From assembly GCF_008180155.1 (NCBI RefSeq), contig NZ_VSZS01000050.1:1-42438 (forward strand): 42,438 bases of DNA, read 5' to 3'. The notes beneath the pieces are model-generated. The model was not told the DNA's origin. It was given only the letters and a program-made list of their open reading frames with translations, and did no database searches. This DNA comes from Neoaquamicrobium microcysteis. Lineage in GTDB: Bacteria > Pseudomonadota > Alphaproteobacteria > Rhizobiales > Rhizobiaceae. Below are positions 1 through 7,745 of the stretch, piece after piece. The translations under genes and the position numbers were made by a program. Numbering within the stretch: position 1 is the first letter of the stretch; each line of letters begins with the position of its first letter.

Positions 1-110
1 AACAAATTTCTGCTCAGGTCCCATTTGAACTGCAAAGCGTTACACTCCAGTCTCGCGCAAACAATTGAAATTGCACAATACGCGGATCTCAATTGAAACG
101 TAAATCGACA
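1..110. mobile_element. End of a TniA/TniB-type transposon (element lies to the left)
   Basis: These bases align with 26831-26941, the tniA-side end of the related element in this window. They carry the same short end repeats: an inverted copy near 13-34, a direct copy TTACACTCCAGTCTCGCGC at 40-58, and a terminal inverted copy at 82-110. The outer edge is at 110, where the complement reads TGTCGATTTACG, the same start as the element ends at 25643 and 42227 (TGTCGATTTACA). The element body would lie outside the window. The end is similar to but clearly not identical with the 26831-26941 copy, so it belongs to a different member of the family. Confidence 0.7.
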
Positions 111-3100
111 GGTGTCGAAGTGTCTGCCAAGTCGACCACGCCTCTGTCCTGGTCGGTCAACGGCGTCAGCCGCGCCAATGCCTTCCTCGTCAGCCGCGAC
201 GATCAGGATCGGCCGGTCTATGGCGGCACGCCGTCCGACTTCGCCGTCGTGCAGGCGATCCAGGAGATGAAGGCGCGCGGGCTGCGCGTCACCTTCTATC
301 CCTTCATCCTGATGGATGTGCCGCCCGGCAACACGCTGCCGAACCCGTATTCCGACAATGCTGCCGCGACGGGTCAGCCCGTATTTCCATGGCGGGGGCG
401 GATCACCTGTTCCCCCGCGGCGGGCTATGCCGGAACCGTGGACAAGACGGCCGCCGCCACAGCGCAGGTTTCGGCACTGTTCGGCACGGCGACGCCCGCG
501 AACTTCAGCGTCTCGGGCCAGTCGGTCGTCTGGACCGGCCCGTCTGGCGATTGGGGCCTGCGGCGCATGGTGCTGCACTATGCCCATCTCTGCGCGGCGG
601 CGGGCGGGGTCGACGCCTTCCTGATCGGCACCGAGATGCCGGGGCTGACCACGATCCGCTCGGGCGCGTCAACCTATCCCGCCGTGCAAGGCTATCGGGA
701 TCTGCTCGCGGATGTCCGCTCTATCCTCGGGTCCGGCACGAAGATCGGCTACGCCGCGGACTGGTCGGAGTATTTCGGGCACCAGCCGGGCGATGGTTCG
801 GGCGACGTGTTCTTTCACCTCGATCCGCTCTGGGCCGATCCGGAGATCGATTTCGTCGGCATTGACAACTATATGCCCCTGTCGGACTGGCGGGACGGAT
901 TCGAACATGCCGACGCCGCCGAAGGCTGGCCCGCGATCTACGACAGGGCCTACCTTCAGGCGAACATCGCGGGCGGCGAAGGCTTCGACTGGTTCTATGC
1001 CAGCGCGGCCGACCGATCCGCGCAGGTCCGCACCCCGATCACCGACGGTGCTGCGGGCAAGCCATGGGTCTTCCGCTACAAGGATCTGCGCGCCTGGTGG
1101 TCGAACCCGCACTACGACCGCCCGGGCGGGGTGGAGAGCGGGACGCCGACGGCATGGGCGCCGCAGTCCAAGCCGATCTGGTTCACGGAGCTCGGCTGTC
1201 CTGCCATCGACCGGGGCACCAACCAGCCCAACGTCTTCTTCGACCCGAAGTCGTCCGAAAGCTTCACGCCTCATTTCTCGCGGGGCTGGCGGGATGATGC
1301 GATCCAGCGGGCGTATCTCGAAGCGACCTATCTCTGGTGGGGCACCCCGGCGAACAACCCGGTGTCCTCGGTCTATGGCGGCCGCATGGTGCACGTCCCC
1401 GAATGCGCCGCCTGGACCTGGGACGCGCGGCCGTACCCATTCTTTCCGGCGCTGGCCGACGTCTGGACGGACGGCGCGAACTGGCGGCTTGGCCACTGGC
1501 TGACCGGGCGGCTCGGCGCTGTGTCGCTGGCGGCCCTCGTCCGCCATCTCTGCCTGCGCGCCGGACTGCCCGCGTCCCGGATCGACGTTTCAGGGCTTTG
1601 GGGCGCGGTCGAAGGCTACGCCATCACGGCGCTGGAAAGCCCGCGCGCCTCGATCACCACGCTGTCGCGCCACTTCGGCTTCGACGCCGTGGAGACCGAA
1701 GGGGTCATTCGTTTCATCATGCGCGGCCGGACGTCTGTCGCCACCCTCGGGCCCGACGATCTGGTAGCCGCCCGCGAGGGCGACGTGCTGGAACTGACCC
1801 GCGGTCAGGAGACCGAACTGCCGCAGGCGCTGAAGTGGCAGGTCGCGCGCGCCGACGAGGACTACGACGCCGCCCTCGTCGAGGCGCGGCGCATCACCGT
1901 CGATACGACCCGCATCGCCTCCGAGTCCTTCCCCATGGCGGTGCCGCCCGAGGAAGCCGAGCGGCGCTGCCGCCGCGCGTTGATGGAGGCGTGGGTCGGT
2001 CGCGAGACCGCGGCGTTCCGTCTTCCGCCCTCGCGCCTCGCGCTGAACCCGGCCGATGCGATCCGGCTCGGGCATGACGGGCGGCTCGTCAATCTGCGGC
2101 TCGTCTCGATCGCCGATTCTGGTGCCCGCGGCATCGAGGCGGTCCGCCAAGATCGGACAACCTATGATCTGCCGCCTGGCGATCCCCGCGCGGCGTCGCT
2201 GACGCGGGCGGTCGTGTTCGGCGCGCCGGATGCGGTGCTGATGGATCTGCCGCAACTGACCGAGGACCAGGCCGCGTATCGACCGCTGATCGCCGCGCAC
2301 GCGGTTCCATGGCCGGGCGAGATGGCGGTGTTTCGCAGCCCCTCGACCGATGGCTTCGAGCTACTCACGACGTTCGGCAGCCGCGTCCGGATCGGGACAC
2401 TGGTCTCGGACTTCTACACGGGCCCTACGTCGCGCTTCGATCTCGGCAATGCGCTGGTGGTCGATCTGCTGACCGGCACGCTGGAGAGCGTCACCGACCT
2501 GACCCTGTACGGCGGTGCAAACGCTCTGGCCATCGAGAGCGCGCCCGGCGCCTGGGAGATCGTGCAGGCGGGCGCGGCCGAGCTGCTGGCGCCCGGCCGG
2601 TATCGGCTGACCCGCTTGCTGCGGGGGCAGCGAGGGACCGAGGGTGCCATGGGCAATCCGGCTCCGGCAGGCGCGCGGGTCGTCGTGCTGGACACCGCGC
2701 TGGCGTCTCTGCCGATCGCCGAGGCCGACCTCGGCATCCCGTGGCACTGGCGCATCGGCCCCGCAAGCCGCCCGGTCAGCGACGAGACCTATGTGGAGCA
2801 GGCCTTCACGCCCGAGGGCGTCGGGCTGCGGCCGTTCTCCGTCGCGCATGTCGAGCAGCCATGGCGCAGGCCGCGAACGTCCGGCGATCTGACCATCCGC
2901 TGGACACGCCGGTCCCGCGCGCTCGCCGCCAACAGCTGGGGCGGGCTCGAGGTGCCGCTGGCCGAGGAGCTTGAAGCCTACGAGGTCGAGATCCTTGATG
3001 GCGCCACCGTGATGCGGGGGCTGAGCACCGCCACGACCAGCGCGGTCTACACCGCCGCCCAGCAGACCGCCGACTGGGGCGCGCCGCTCGGCCCCGGCGA

Positions 3101-3179
3101 CACGCTCGACATCCGCATCTTCCAGCTTTCCGCCCTCGTCGGGCGGGGCGCGCCCAAGCCTGTCACTCTGACCTTGTGA
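93..3179 (+). CDS. Phage/GTA-type tail host-specificity protein, 5'-truncated by a transposon
   Basis: This is a large tail-tip protein of the gene-transfer-agent 'megatron' type (RcGTA g15-like), expected at the baseplate or tail fibre for host recognition and DNA delivery. The first half is the GTA TIM-barrel-like domain (about residues 30-400) with glycosidase-like segments GTEMPGL near 180, GIDNY near 256 and TELGCPA near 364. A phage-tail_3-like domain follows (about 550-710), then a C-terminal part with the family signature LLRGQRGTEG near 845. At 1,028 aa it is shorter than the roughly 1,300 aa usual for the family. The TTG at 93 and the first six codons lie inside the transposon end (1-110), so genuine sequence starts at about 111 and the true N-terminus is missing. 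The protein is probably non-functional. Family assignment is strong; the exact loss is an estimate. Confidence 0.85.
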   Translation: MKRKSTGVEVSAKSTTPLSWSVNGVSRANAFLVSRDDQDRPVYGGTPSDFAVVQAIQEMKARGLRVTFYPFILMDVPPGNTLPNPYSDNAAATGQPVFPWRGRITCSPAAGYAGTVDKTAAATAQVSALFGTATPANFSVSGQSVVWTGPSGDWGLRRMVLHYAHLCAAAGGVDAFLIGTEMPGLTTIRSGASTYPAVQGYRDLLADVRSILGSGTKIGYAADWSEYFGHQPGDGSGDVFFHLDPLWADPEIDFVGIDNYMPLSDWRDGFEHADAAEGWPAIYDRAYLQANIAGGEGFDWFYASAADRSAQVRTPITDGAAGKPWVFRYKDLRAWWSNPHYDRPGGVESGTPTAWAPQSKPIWFTELGCPAIDRGTNQPNVFFDPKSSESFTPHFSRGWRDDAIQRAYLEATYLWWGTPANNPVSSVYGGRMVHVPECAAWTWDARPYPFFPALADVWTDGANWRLGHWLTGRLGAVSLAALVRHLCLRAGLPASRIDVSGLWGAVEGYAITALESPRASITTLSRHFGFDAVETEGVIRFIMRGRTSVATLGPDDLVAAREGDVLELTRGQETELPQALKWQVARADEDYDAALVEARRITVDTTRIASESFPMAVPPEEAERRCRRALMEAWVGRETAAFRLPPSRLALNPADAIRLGHDGRLVNLRLVSIADSGARGIEAVRQDRTTYDLPPGDPRAASLTRAVVFGAPDAVLMDLPQLTEDQAAYRPLIAAHAVPWPGEMAVFRSPSTDGFELLTTFGSRVRIGTLVSDFYTGPTSRFDLGNALVVDLLTGTLESVTDLTLYGGANALAIESAPGAWEIVQAGAAELLAPGRYRLTRLLRGQRGTEGAMGNPAPAGARVVVLDTALASLPIAEADLGIPWHWRIGPASRPVSDETYVEQAFTPEGVGLRPFSVAHVEQPWRRPRTSGDLTIRWTRRSRALAANSWGGLEVPLAEELEAYEVEILDGATVMRGLSTATTSAVYTAAQQTADWGAPLGPGDTLDIRIFQLSALVGRGAPKPVTLTL

Positions 3180-3232
3180 GGCAGCGCAATAAGTTCTGGT
3201 CCGGCGCGCACTCTGCAGCGTAGGCTCCCTTC

Positions 3233-3613
3233 ATGCGCCCCAACGACGAAGACAGGATTGCCGCAAAGCTTGCCAGAGTGATGGCCGTGGCCTGCGTGCG
3301 CAACACGCAACTCGAGACCCTGCATGCCGGCCTGACGCCCGTCTCCCACACGGGCGATGGCAGCGATGTCATCGTCGAGGACGCTGCGGGCAGACGCATT
3401 CCGTGGTCCGATGTCTCGCGGATCAATGACGACGAGATGCGCGCGCTGATGCGCGAGATCGTGGACCGGCTCTACACCTTCCATCTGCGGATCGACGATC
3501 CCGCCTTCCGGGCCGAGATCGATCGCTGGGCCGCGATGACCGCGAAGTGGGATGCGCCGAAGCCCGATCCGGTTCTCTCGGCCATTCCGGCGGAGCCGCC
3601 CAAGCGCAGGTAG
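3233..3613 (+). CDS. Hypothetical phage-module protein
   Basis: This 126-aa protein is soluble, with no signal peptide or membrane segment. It sits 53 bp downstream of the tail protein and just before the DUF2793 gene, on the same strand as the rest of the module. The middle contains an acidic/hydrophobic stretch (WSDVSRINDDEMRALM) and the C-terminus is rich in proline and basic residues. I do not recognise a family. The position suggests a small virion or tail-assembly accessory gene, which is inference from neighbours only. The ATG at 3233 has no strong ribosome-binding site. Confidence 0.6.
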   Translation: MRPNDEDRIAAKLARVMAVACVRNTQLETLHAGLTPVSHTGDGSDVIVEDAAGRRIPWSDVSRINDDEMRALMREIVDRLYTFHLRIDDPAFRAEIDRWAAMTAKWDAPKPDPVLSAIPAEPPKRR

Positions 3614-3642
3614 CTCGCCAGTTCCACTGCCGCGCCATTGTT

Positions 3643-3680
3643 CGCCGCCTGCCACGCAGGCGGCGTTCTTCGTTCTGGAG
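3643..3680 (+). terminator. GC-rich hairpin before the DUF2793 gene
   Basis: GCCGCCTGC (3644-3652) pairs perfectly with GCAGGCGGC (3656-3664), extendable by C3643-G3665, with a 3-nt loop. A T-rich stretch (TTCTTCGTTCTGGAG) follows and contains the ribosome-binding site of the next gene. The U-run is imperfect, so this may be a leaky terminator or a processing/attenuation structure. A similar arrangement is present at 5102-5136. Confidence 0.55.
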
Positions 3681-3687
3681 ACCGCCC

Positions 3688-4764
3688 ATGTCCGACGCCA
3701 CGACCCATCTCCTGCTGCCCTACATCCTGGCGGCGCAGGCCCAGAAGCACGTCACCCACAACGAGGCGCTGCGGACTCTCGACGGGCTCGTGCAGCTCTC
3801 GGTCCTCGACCGGGACCTGACCGCGCCGCCCGGTTCGCCCGCCGATGGCGACCGCTTCATCGTCGGCTCCGGTGCGACAGGCGACTGGGCGGGCTGGGAC
3901 CTGAACGTCGCGCTCTGGACGGACGGGGCTTGGCTGCGTCTGCCGCCGCGGACCGGCTGGCGGGCGTGGGTCGAGGACGAGAGCCTGCTGCTGGTCTACG
4001 ACGGCGCGGGCTGGGTCGGGACCACGCCGGACGCGCTGCAGAACCTCGCACTGCTGGGGCTCGGGACCACCGCGGATGCGTCGAACCCGTTCTCTGCCAA
4101 GCTGAACGCCGCACTCTGGACGGCGAAGACCGTGGCTGAGGGCGGGACCGGCGACCTGTTCTACACCATGAACAAGGAGGCCGCGGGCGACGATCTCGGG
4201 CTGACGCTGCAGACCGGCTTCGTCACCAAGGCGCTGGTGGGGCTCTTTGGTTCCGACCGCTTCCGCCTCGCGGTCTCCGCCGACGGCAGCACGTTCTTCG
4301 ACGGGCTGAGCGTGGATAACGCCACCGGCATCGTGGACCAGCCCCGGCTGCCGCGCTTCAAGGCGTATACGAACTACGACAACTACGTGGGCGTCGGCAC
4401 CTGGACGAAGATCGGCCTCAACAACACCGACTACAATGATCAGGGCGCGTTCGACGCCGCGAACAATCACTTCGTGGCCCCGGTCGACGGCACCTACCTC
4501 TTCGGCGCGACGCTGCTCTACAAGATCAACGCCAGCGCCACAGCGCGCATGCGCGGGCGGCTCGTCCTGAACGGCACGACGGAAATCCGCGGCTCCCTCG
4601 GCGAAATCTCCGCCACCCATGTCTCGCTCGCTACCGCGATCTGGCTTCAGACCATGCTGCCGCTGACGGCAGGCGATACCGTCGAGCTGCAGGGGTATTT
4701 CCGGGTCGCGGACGGCTACTTCGCCGCCGACCACACTTCCTTCTGGGGCTGCAAGATCGGCTGA
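3688..4764 (+). CDS. DUF2793 domain phage tail-associated protein with C1q-like C-terminus
   Basis: This 358-aa protein starts at ATG 3688, preceded by GGAG at 3677-3680; an upstream in-frame extension is rejected because it runs through the hairpin. Residues 1-90 form the DUF2793 domain typical of alphaproteobacterial prophages and GTA-like clusters (LPYILAAQAQKHVTHNEALR, then a Trp-rich segment DGAWLRLPPRTGWRAWVEDE). The C-terminal third (about 225-358) is a beta-rich C1q/TNF-like domain (FVAPVDGTYLFGATLLYK ... TSFWGCKIG) seen in receptor-binding and tail-fibre tips. The likely role is virion surface or host-receptor binding. The module context supports this. The protein appears complete. 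Confidence 0.8.
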   Translation: MSDATTHLLLPYILAAQAQKHVTHNEALRTLDGLVQLSVLDRDLTAPPGSPADGDRFIVGSGATGDWAGWDLNVALWTDGAWLRLPPRTGWRAWVEDESLLLVYDGAGWVGTTPDALQNLALLGLGTTADASNPFSAKLNAALWTAKTVAEGGTGDLFYTMNKEAAGDDLGLTLQTGFVTKALVGLFGSDRFRLAVSADGSTFFDGLSVDNATGIVDQPRLPRFKAYTNYDNYVGVGTWTKIGLNNTDYNDQGAFDAANNHFVAPVDGTYLFGATLLYKINASATARMRGRLVLNGTTEIRGSLGEISATHVSLATAIWLQTMLPLTAGDTVELQGYFRVADGYFAADHTSFWGCKIG

Positions 4765-4783
4765 GCGGCGGAAGGAGGATCCG

Positions 4784-5071
4784 ATGAACCCACCCCGATC
4801 CGAGGGCTTCGTGCGCATGCCCGACGCCGAGTTCGAGGCGATCCTGACCCGGGCGGCGGAGGAAGGCGCGAAACGCGCGCTCTCTGATGTCGGGCTCGAC
4901 GGCGACGAGGCTGCGCTCGACATCCGCGATCTGCGCTCCCTGGTGGACTGCATCCGGCTGGTGCGCCGCACCGCGATGCAGACCGCCGTCCGCATGATCA
5001 CCACCGGCGTCATGCTGGCGCTGCTCGCGGGCATAGCCATCAAGCTCAAGATCTTCGGCGGCGGTCCGTAG
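4784..5071 (+). CDS. DUF6127-like small membrane protein of phage module
   Basis: This 95-aa protein has an acidic, helical N-terminal part (ILTRAAEEGAKRALSDVGLD) and one predicted transmembrane helix near residues 68-90 (MITTGVMLALLAGIAIKLKIFG). A strong AGGAGG ribosome-binding site at 4773-4778 supports the ATG at 4784. The arrangement resembles the DUF6127 family found beside lysis genes in alphaproteobacterial prophages. It lies 19 bp after the DUF2793 gene and upstream of the endolysin, so a holin or lysis-accessory role is plausible but not shown by the sequence. Confidence 0.65.
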   Translation: MNPPRSEGFVRMPDAEFEAILTRAAEEGAKRALSDVGLDGDEAALDIRDLRSLVDCIRLVRRTAMQTAVRMITTGVMLALLAGIAIKLKIFGGGP

Positions 5072-5101
5072 CCGCGTACCCCCATCCATCAGCCCGCAAT
5101 G

Positions 5102-5124
5102 ACCCGCCCTCGAGGCGGGTTTTT
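5102..5124 (+). terminator. Rho-independent-type terminator
   Basis: ACCCGCC (5102-5108) pairs with GGCGGGT (5114-5120) around loop CTCGA, followed by a run of five T (5120-5124). It lies between the small membrane protein and the endolysin. The following TTTTCGGAGG contains the next ribosome-binding site, so read-through is probably partial. Confidence 0.75.
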
Positions 5125-5142
5125 CGTTTTCGGAGGACCCCC

Positions 5143-5817
5143 ATGACGACGACCTTCCACCGCCACTGGCGCGACGTGCCCGAGGGCACCTGGCGCTGGC
5201 CGAATTTCTCACCCGCCGAGATCGCCTGCCGGGGCACCGGCAAGCTGCTCATCAACGAACCGGCGCTCGACAGGCTGCAGGCGCTGCGCGACAGGCTGGG
5301 CAAGCCGCTGATCGTGCGTTCCGCCTATCGCAGCCCCGAGCACAACCGCGCCGTGGGCGGCGCGACGCGCTCGAAGCATATGGATGGCGCGGCCTTCGAC
5401 ATCGCCATGGCGAACCACGACCCCGTGGCCTTCGAGGCGGCGGCGCGGGAGGTCGGGTTCCTCGGCTTCGGCTTCTATCCGCGATCGGGGTTCATGCACA
5501 TCGACCTCGGGCCCGCACGTCAGTGGGGCGAGCGCTTCCCGGTCCGGGCGACTGCCTTCGCCGAAGAATCGCCACCAGCGCGCGAGGTTTTGGCCGCCAG
5601 CCGCACCATGAAGGGTGGAGGGGCGGCTGGTGTGGCGACGCTGGGCGCAGCAGGGGTGGAGGTCGCGCAGAGTATCTTGGCCGAGACCCAGACCGCCATC
5701 CTGCCGCTCGTGCCGTATCTCGACGCCCTGCGCTGGGTCTTCATCGTAGTCGCGCTTGGGGGCATCGCGGTCACGATCTACGCCCGCCTCGACGATTGGA
5801 AGCGGGGGCGGCGGTGA
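5143..5817 (+). CDS. Peptidase M15-family endolysin with C-terminal membrane anchor
   Basis: This 224-aa protein has an N-terminal peptidase M15A/M15_3 (D-Ala-D-Ala carboxypeptidase-like) domain, about residues 15-135. The predicted zinc ligands are H79 and D86 (SKHMDGAAFD) and H119 (FMHIDLG), with the family segment RSAYRSPEHNRAVGGA just before. It should cleave peptidoglycan stem peptides during phage lysis. A linker and a transmembrane helix (about 193-213, WVFIVVALGGIAVTIYA) with a basic tail KRGRR follow, suggesting membrane tethering. The start at ATG 5143 has GGAGG at 5132-5136. The stop overlaps the next start by 4 nt (GTGA). The protein appears intact. Confidence 0.85.
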   Translation: MTTTFHRHWRDVPEGTWRWPNFSPAEIACRGTGKLLINEPALDRLQALRDRLGKPLIVRSAYRSPEHNRAVGGATRSKHMDGAAFDIAMANHDPVAFEAAAREVGFLGFGFYPRSGFMHIDLGPARQWGERFPVRATAFAEESPPAREVLAASRTMKGGGAAGVATLGAAGVEVAQSILAETQTAILPLVPYLDALRWVFIVVALGGIAVTIYARLDDWKRGRR

Positions 5818-6077
5818 TCGCCGCGCTCCTAACCGGTTTGGCCGCCAGCCCGTGGATGCGGACGGCTTTGCGCTACGGCGCTGTCGACCGCGCGGTCTGC
5901 CTGTTCCTGCCGTCGATCTGTCGTACCGCCCGGCCTGCGGGCATGGAACAGCGCAACGACATGACGAACGGCCACTCCAGAAGAGTACTCCGCTGTCTGC
6001 GGCGACACCTTCCAATTCCGGTGCATCTGGCCCGGGGCGGGGCGGCTGGCGGGCCGTCAGGCAAGCGCGGCGAATAG
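5814..6077 (+). CDS. Small phage membrane protein, possibly decayed (spanin/holin-like)
   Basis: Starting at GTG 5814 and overlapping the endolysin stop by 4 nt, this frame gives an N-terminal hydrophobic stretch (MIAALLTGLAASPWMRTALR ... RAVCLFLPS) like small membrane proteins placed after M15 endolysins in Rhodobacterales prophages. From about residue 50 the sequence is Arg/His/Pro-rich and looks like out-of-frame or foreign sequence. The gene is therefore probably truncated or fused at the prophage edge. It overlaps by 21 nt the 3' end of the convergent antiporter gene. Function is uncertain. Confidence 0.35.
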   Translation: MIAALLTGLAASPWMRTALRYGAVDRAVCLFLPSICRTARPAGMEQRNDMTNGHSRRVLRCLRRHLPIPVHLARGGAAGGPSGKRGE

Positions 6078-7745
6078 GCCCAACGCGACGAGAATCAGGG
6101 TGACCGAGGTCGCCGCGTGGTCGTTGATCAACCGCTCCAGCCGTTCCAGCCCCTCAGCGATCACCGGTAAGGTCTTTCCTTTCTCGACCGGCTTCTCTGA
6201 CCCGCCCGCCGATACGGCGGCTTGAGTTGCAGCGGCCGCACGGGCGCTGAACCTCGCGACCACTCCGAGCAGGTCGCCTTCGGGGAGCGACGGGGCGCGC
6301 AATCCGGTTCCCACCGCGGCGATGACGAGAACCGCTGCGAGCCCGAGGGGCCAGGCGCTGGCGCTGAGCGCTAGTAGGTCGATCGTCCCGTAGGGCGCCA
6401 TGCCCATCACCGGAGTATAGAGATACCACGGCAGGGCGAGCGCAGCGGCGGCCAGCGTCACCATCGGCACGACCATGAGACCGGGGGGGCGATCTGCCGT
6501 TTCAGCCTTGGGCAGAGTAAACAGAAAGCGCGCAAGCAGAAGCCCCGACGTTAGCGCGGAGAGGCCGACTAACGTCGCGCCAAAGTCGCCCGCAGGGCCC
6601 TTGATCGCCGATTTCGCCAAGGCCCCGGCGGTGAAAGGCAGCCCGGCGATCGACAAGGCGACCAGTGCAAGGACCGCGATGACCAAAACCCGCGACGCGC
6701 CACGCGCCTTGCCGGCGACGCCGACGCCCAGAAACAGCGCCCCCTTTGCGAGCCCATGGTGCAGTGCATAAAGCGACACCGCCGGGAGCACCGAGACAGC
6801 CGGCAGGCCCGCCGCCAGCGCCGCGCCCATCGCGCCCATCAGGAGCCCCATTTGGCTGACGGTTGAATAGGCCAGCACGGTCTTGGGATCGCGCTGCATC
6901 GCGCCGTAAAGTGCCGCTGCGAATAGCCCGGTGAACGCAGCAAGGGCAAGCACAGTCCCGCTGACCGGCCACGCCTGACCCCACGGCAAAAATGTTACCA
7001 GTCCGAAAACACCTGCCTTGACAATGGCGCCCGACAGCACCGCCGAGGCTGGAACCGGCGCCGCCGGATGCGCCACCGGAAGCCAGACATGCAGCGGCAC
7101 CAGACCCGCCTTGATGCCGAATCCCGCGATCAGCAGCCACTGGACCAAAGGATCGGCCGTTGGAGCGGCAAGGCTCACGCGGACTTTGTCGATAAGGGTG
7201 GTTCCCCCCGCCGCCTCGACGGCCATCAGGAACCCTGCCAGCAACGCCGTCTCACCGATCACCGCAAGGATGATGTAGACTGCCCCGGCCCACATTGAGG
7301 CTGGCTTGCGATCATGGATCACGAGCGGATAGGCAGCCAGCGACACCAGCGCGAAGTAGACGTAGAAGCTTGCTAGATCCGCCGCCAAGAATACCCCCAG
7401 ATTTCCGGCAAGGACAAGCATCCAAAACAGTACGAAAGTTGGAGCCCGCGGATCGCCGCGCATGTAGCGCAGGGCATAGACCCCGGCGCAGAGCCATACC
7501 AGCCCGGCACCGCCCAGGAACATCGCGCCCGTGTCTGTCAGTCGTAGCCCGCCGTCGAGCAGGATCCATCTCACGCTGAAGGTGTCGTCTCGCGGCGCCA
7601 GTAACACGGCGGCGAGTGCCGGTAGCGGCCCGAGCGGCAGCGTCGGCAGCATTTTCGGCCCAAGTTTCGGCACTAGGCACAGGACACCTAGAAGGAGCGG
7701 CCAGAGGATCACGAACGGCAGCAGAAGGGTGGCTTCGGTTGTCAT
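6057..7745 (-). CDS. Mnh/Mrp antiporter-like subunit D3 (proton-conducting membrane transporter)
   Basis: This 562-aa multi-spanning protein of the NuoL/M/N-MrpA/D family is the last gene of the operon. The start is ATG 7745, overlapping the previous stop (ATGA). The TM7 lysine is K212 (GIKAGLVPLHVWLP) and the TM8 segment is AIVKAGVFGL; the TM12-region lysine is in AGALAKSAI. The conserved TM5 glutamate found in the two sister subunits (E136, E138) is replaced by alanine here (A132 in YVYFALVSLAAYPLV). The C-terminus carries an extra hydrophilic segment (about 495-535) and a final hydrophobic helix. It should form part of the membrane ion-translocating complex, perhaps with altered or no proton channel of its own. 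Confidence 0.88.
   Translation of the reverse strand: MTTEATLLLPFVILWPLLLGVLCLVPKLGPKMLPTLPLGPLPALAAVLLAPRDDTFSVRWILLDGGLRLTDTGAMFLGGAGLVWLCAGVYALRYMRGDPRAPTFVLFWMLVLAGNLGVFLAADLASFYVYFALVSLAAYPLVIHDRKPASMWAGAVYIILAVIGETALLAGFLMAVEAAGGTTLIDKVRVSLAAPTADPLVQWLLIAGFGIKAGLVPLHVWLPVAHPAAPVPASAVLSGAIVKAGVFGLVTFLPWGQAWPVSGTVLALAAFTGLFAAALYGAMQRDPKTVLAYSTVSQMGLLMGAMGAALAAGLPAVSVLPAVSLYALHHGLAKGALFLGVGVAGKARGASRVLVIAVLALVALSIAGLPFTAGALAKSAIKGPAGDFGATLVGLSALTSGLLLARFLFTLPKAETADRPPGLMVVPMVTLAAAALALPWYLYTPVMGMAPYGTIDLLALSASAWPLGLAAVLVIAAVGTGLRAPSLPEGDLLGVVARFSARAAAATQAAVSAGGSEKPVEKGKTLPVIAEGLERLERLINDHAATSVTLILVALGLFAALA

Noticed and set aside
3472-5085. Open frame of 537 codons on the minus strand opposite the DUF2793 and small membrane protein genes
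   Set aside because: The plus-strand genes have ribosome-binding sites and recognisable domains; the antisense frame has biased Arg/Ala/Gly composition and crosses a terminator.
93-6077. A genuine chromosomal gene-transfer-agent cluster
   Set aside because: Only the g15-like gene resembles GTA; the following DUF2793, small membrane protein and M15 lysis genes, and the mobile setting, fit a prophage remnant better.
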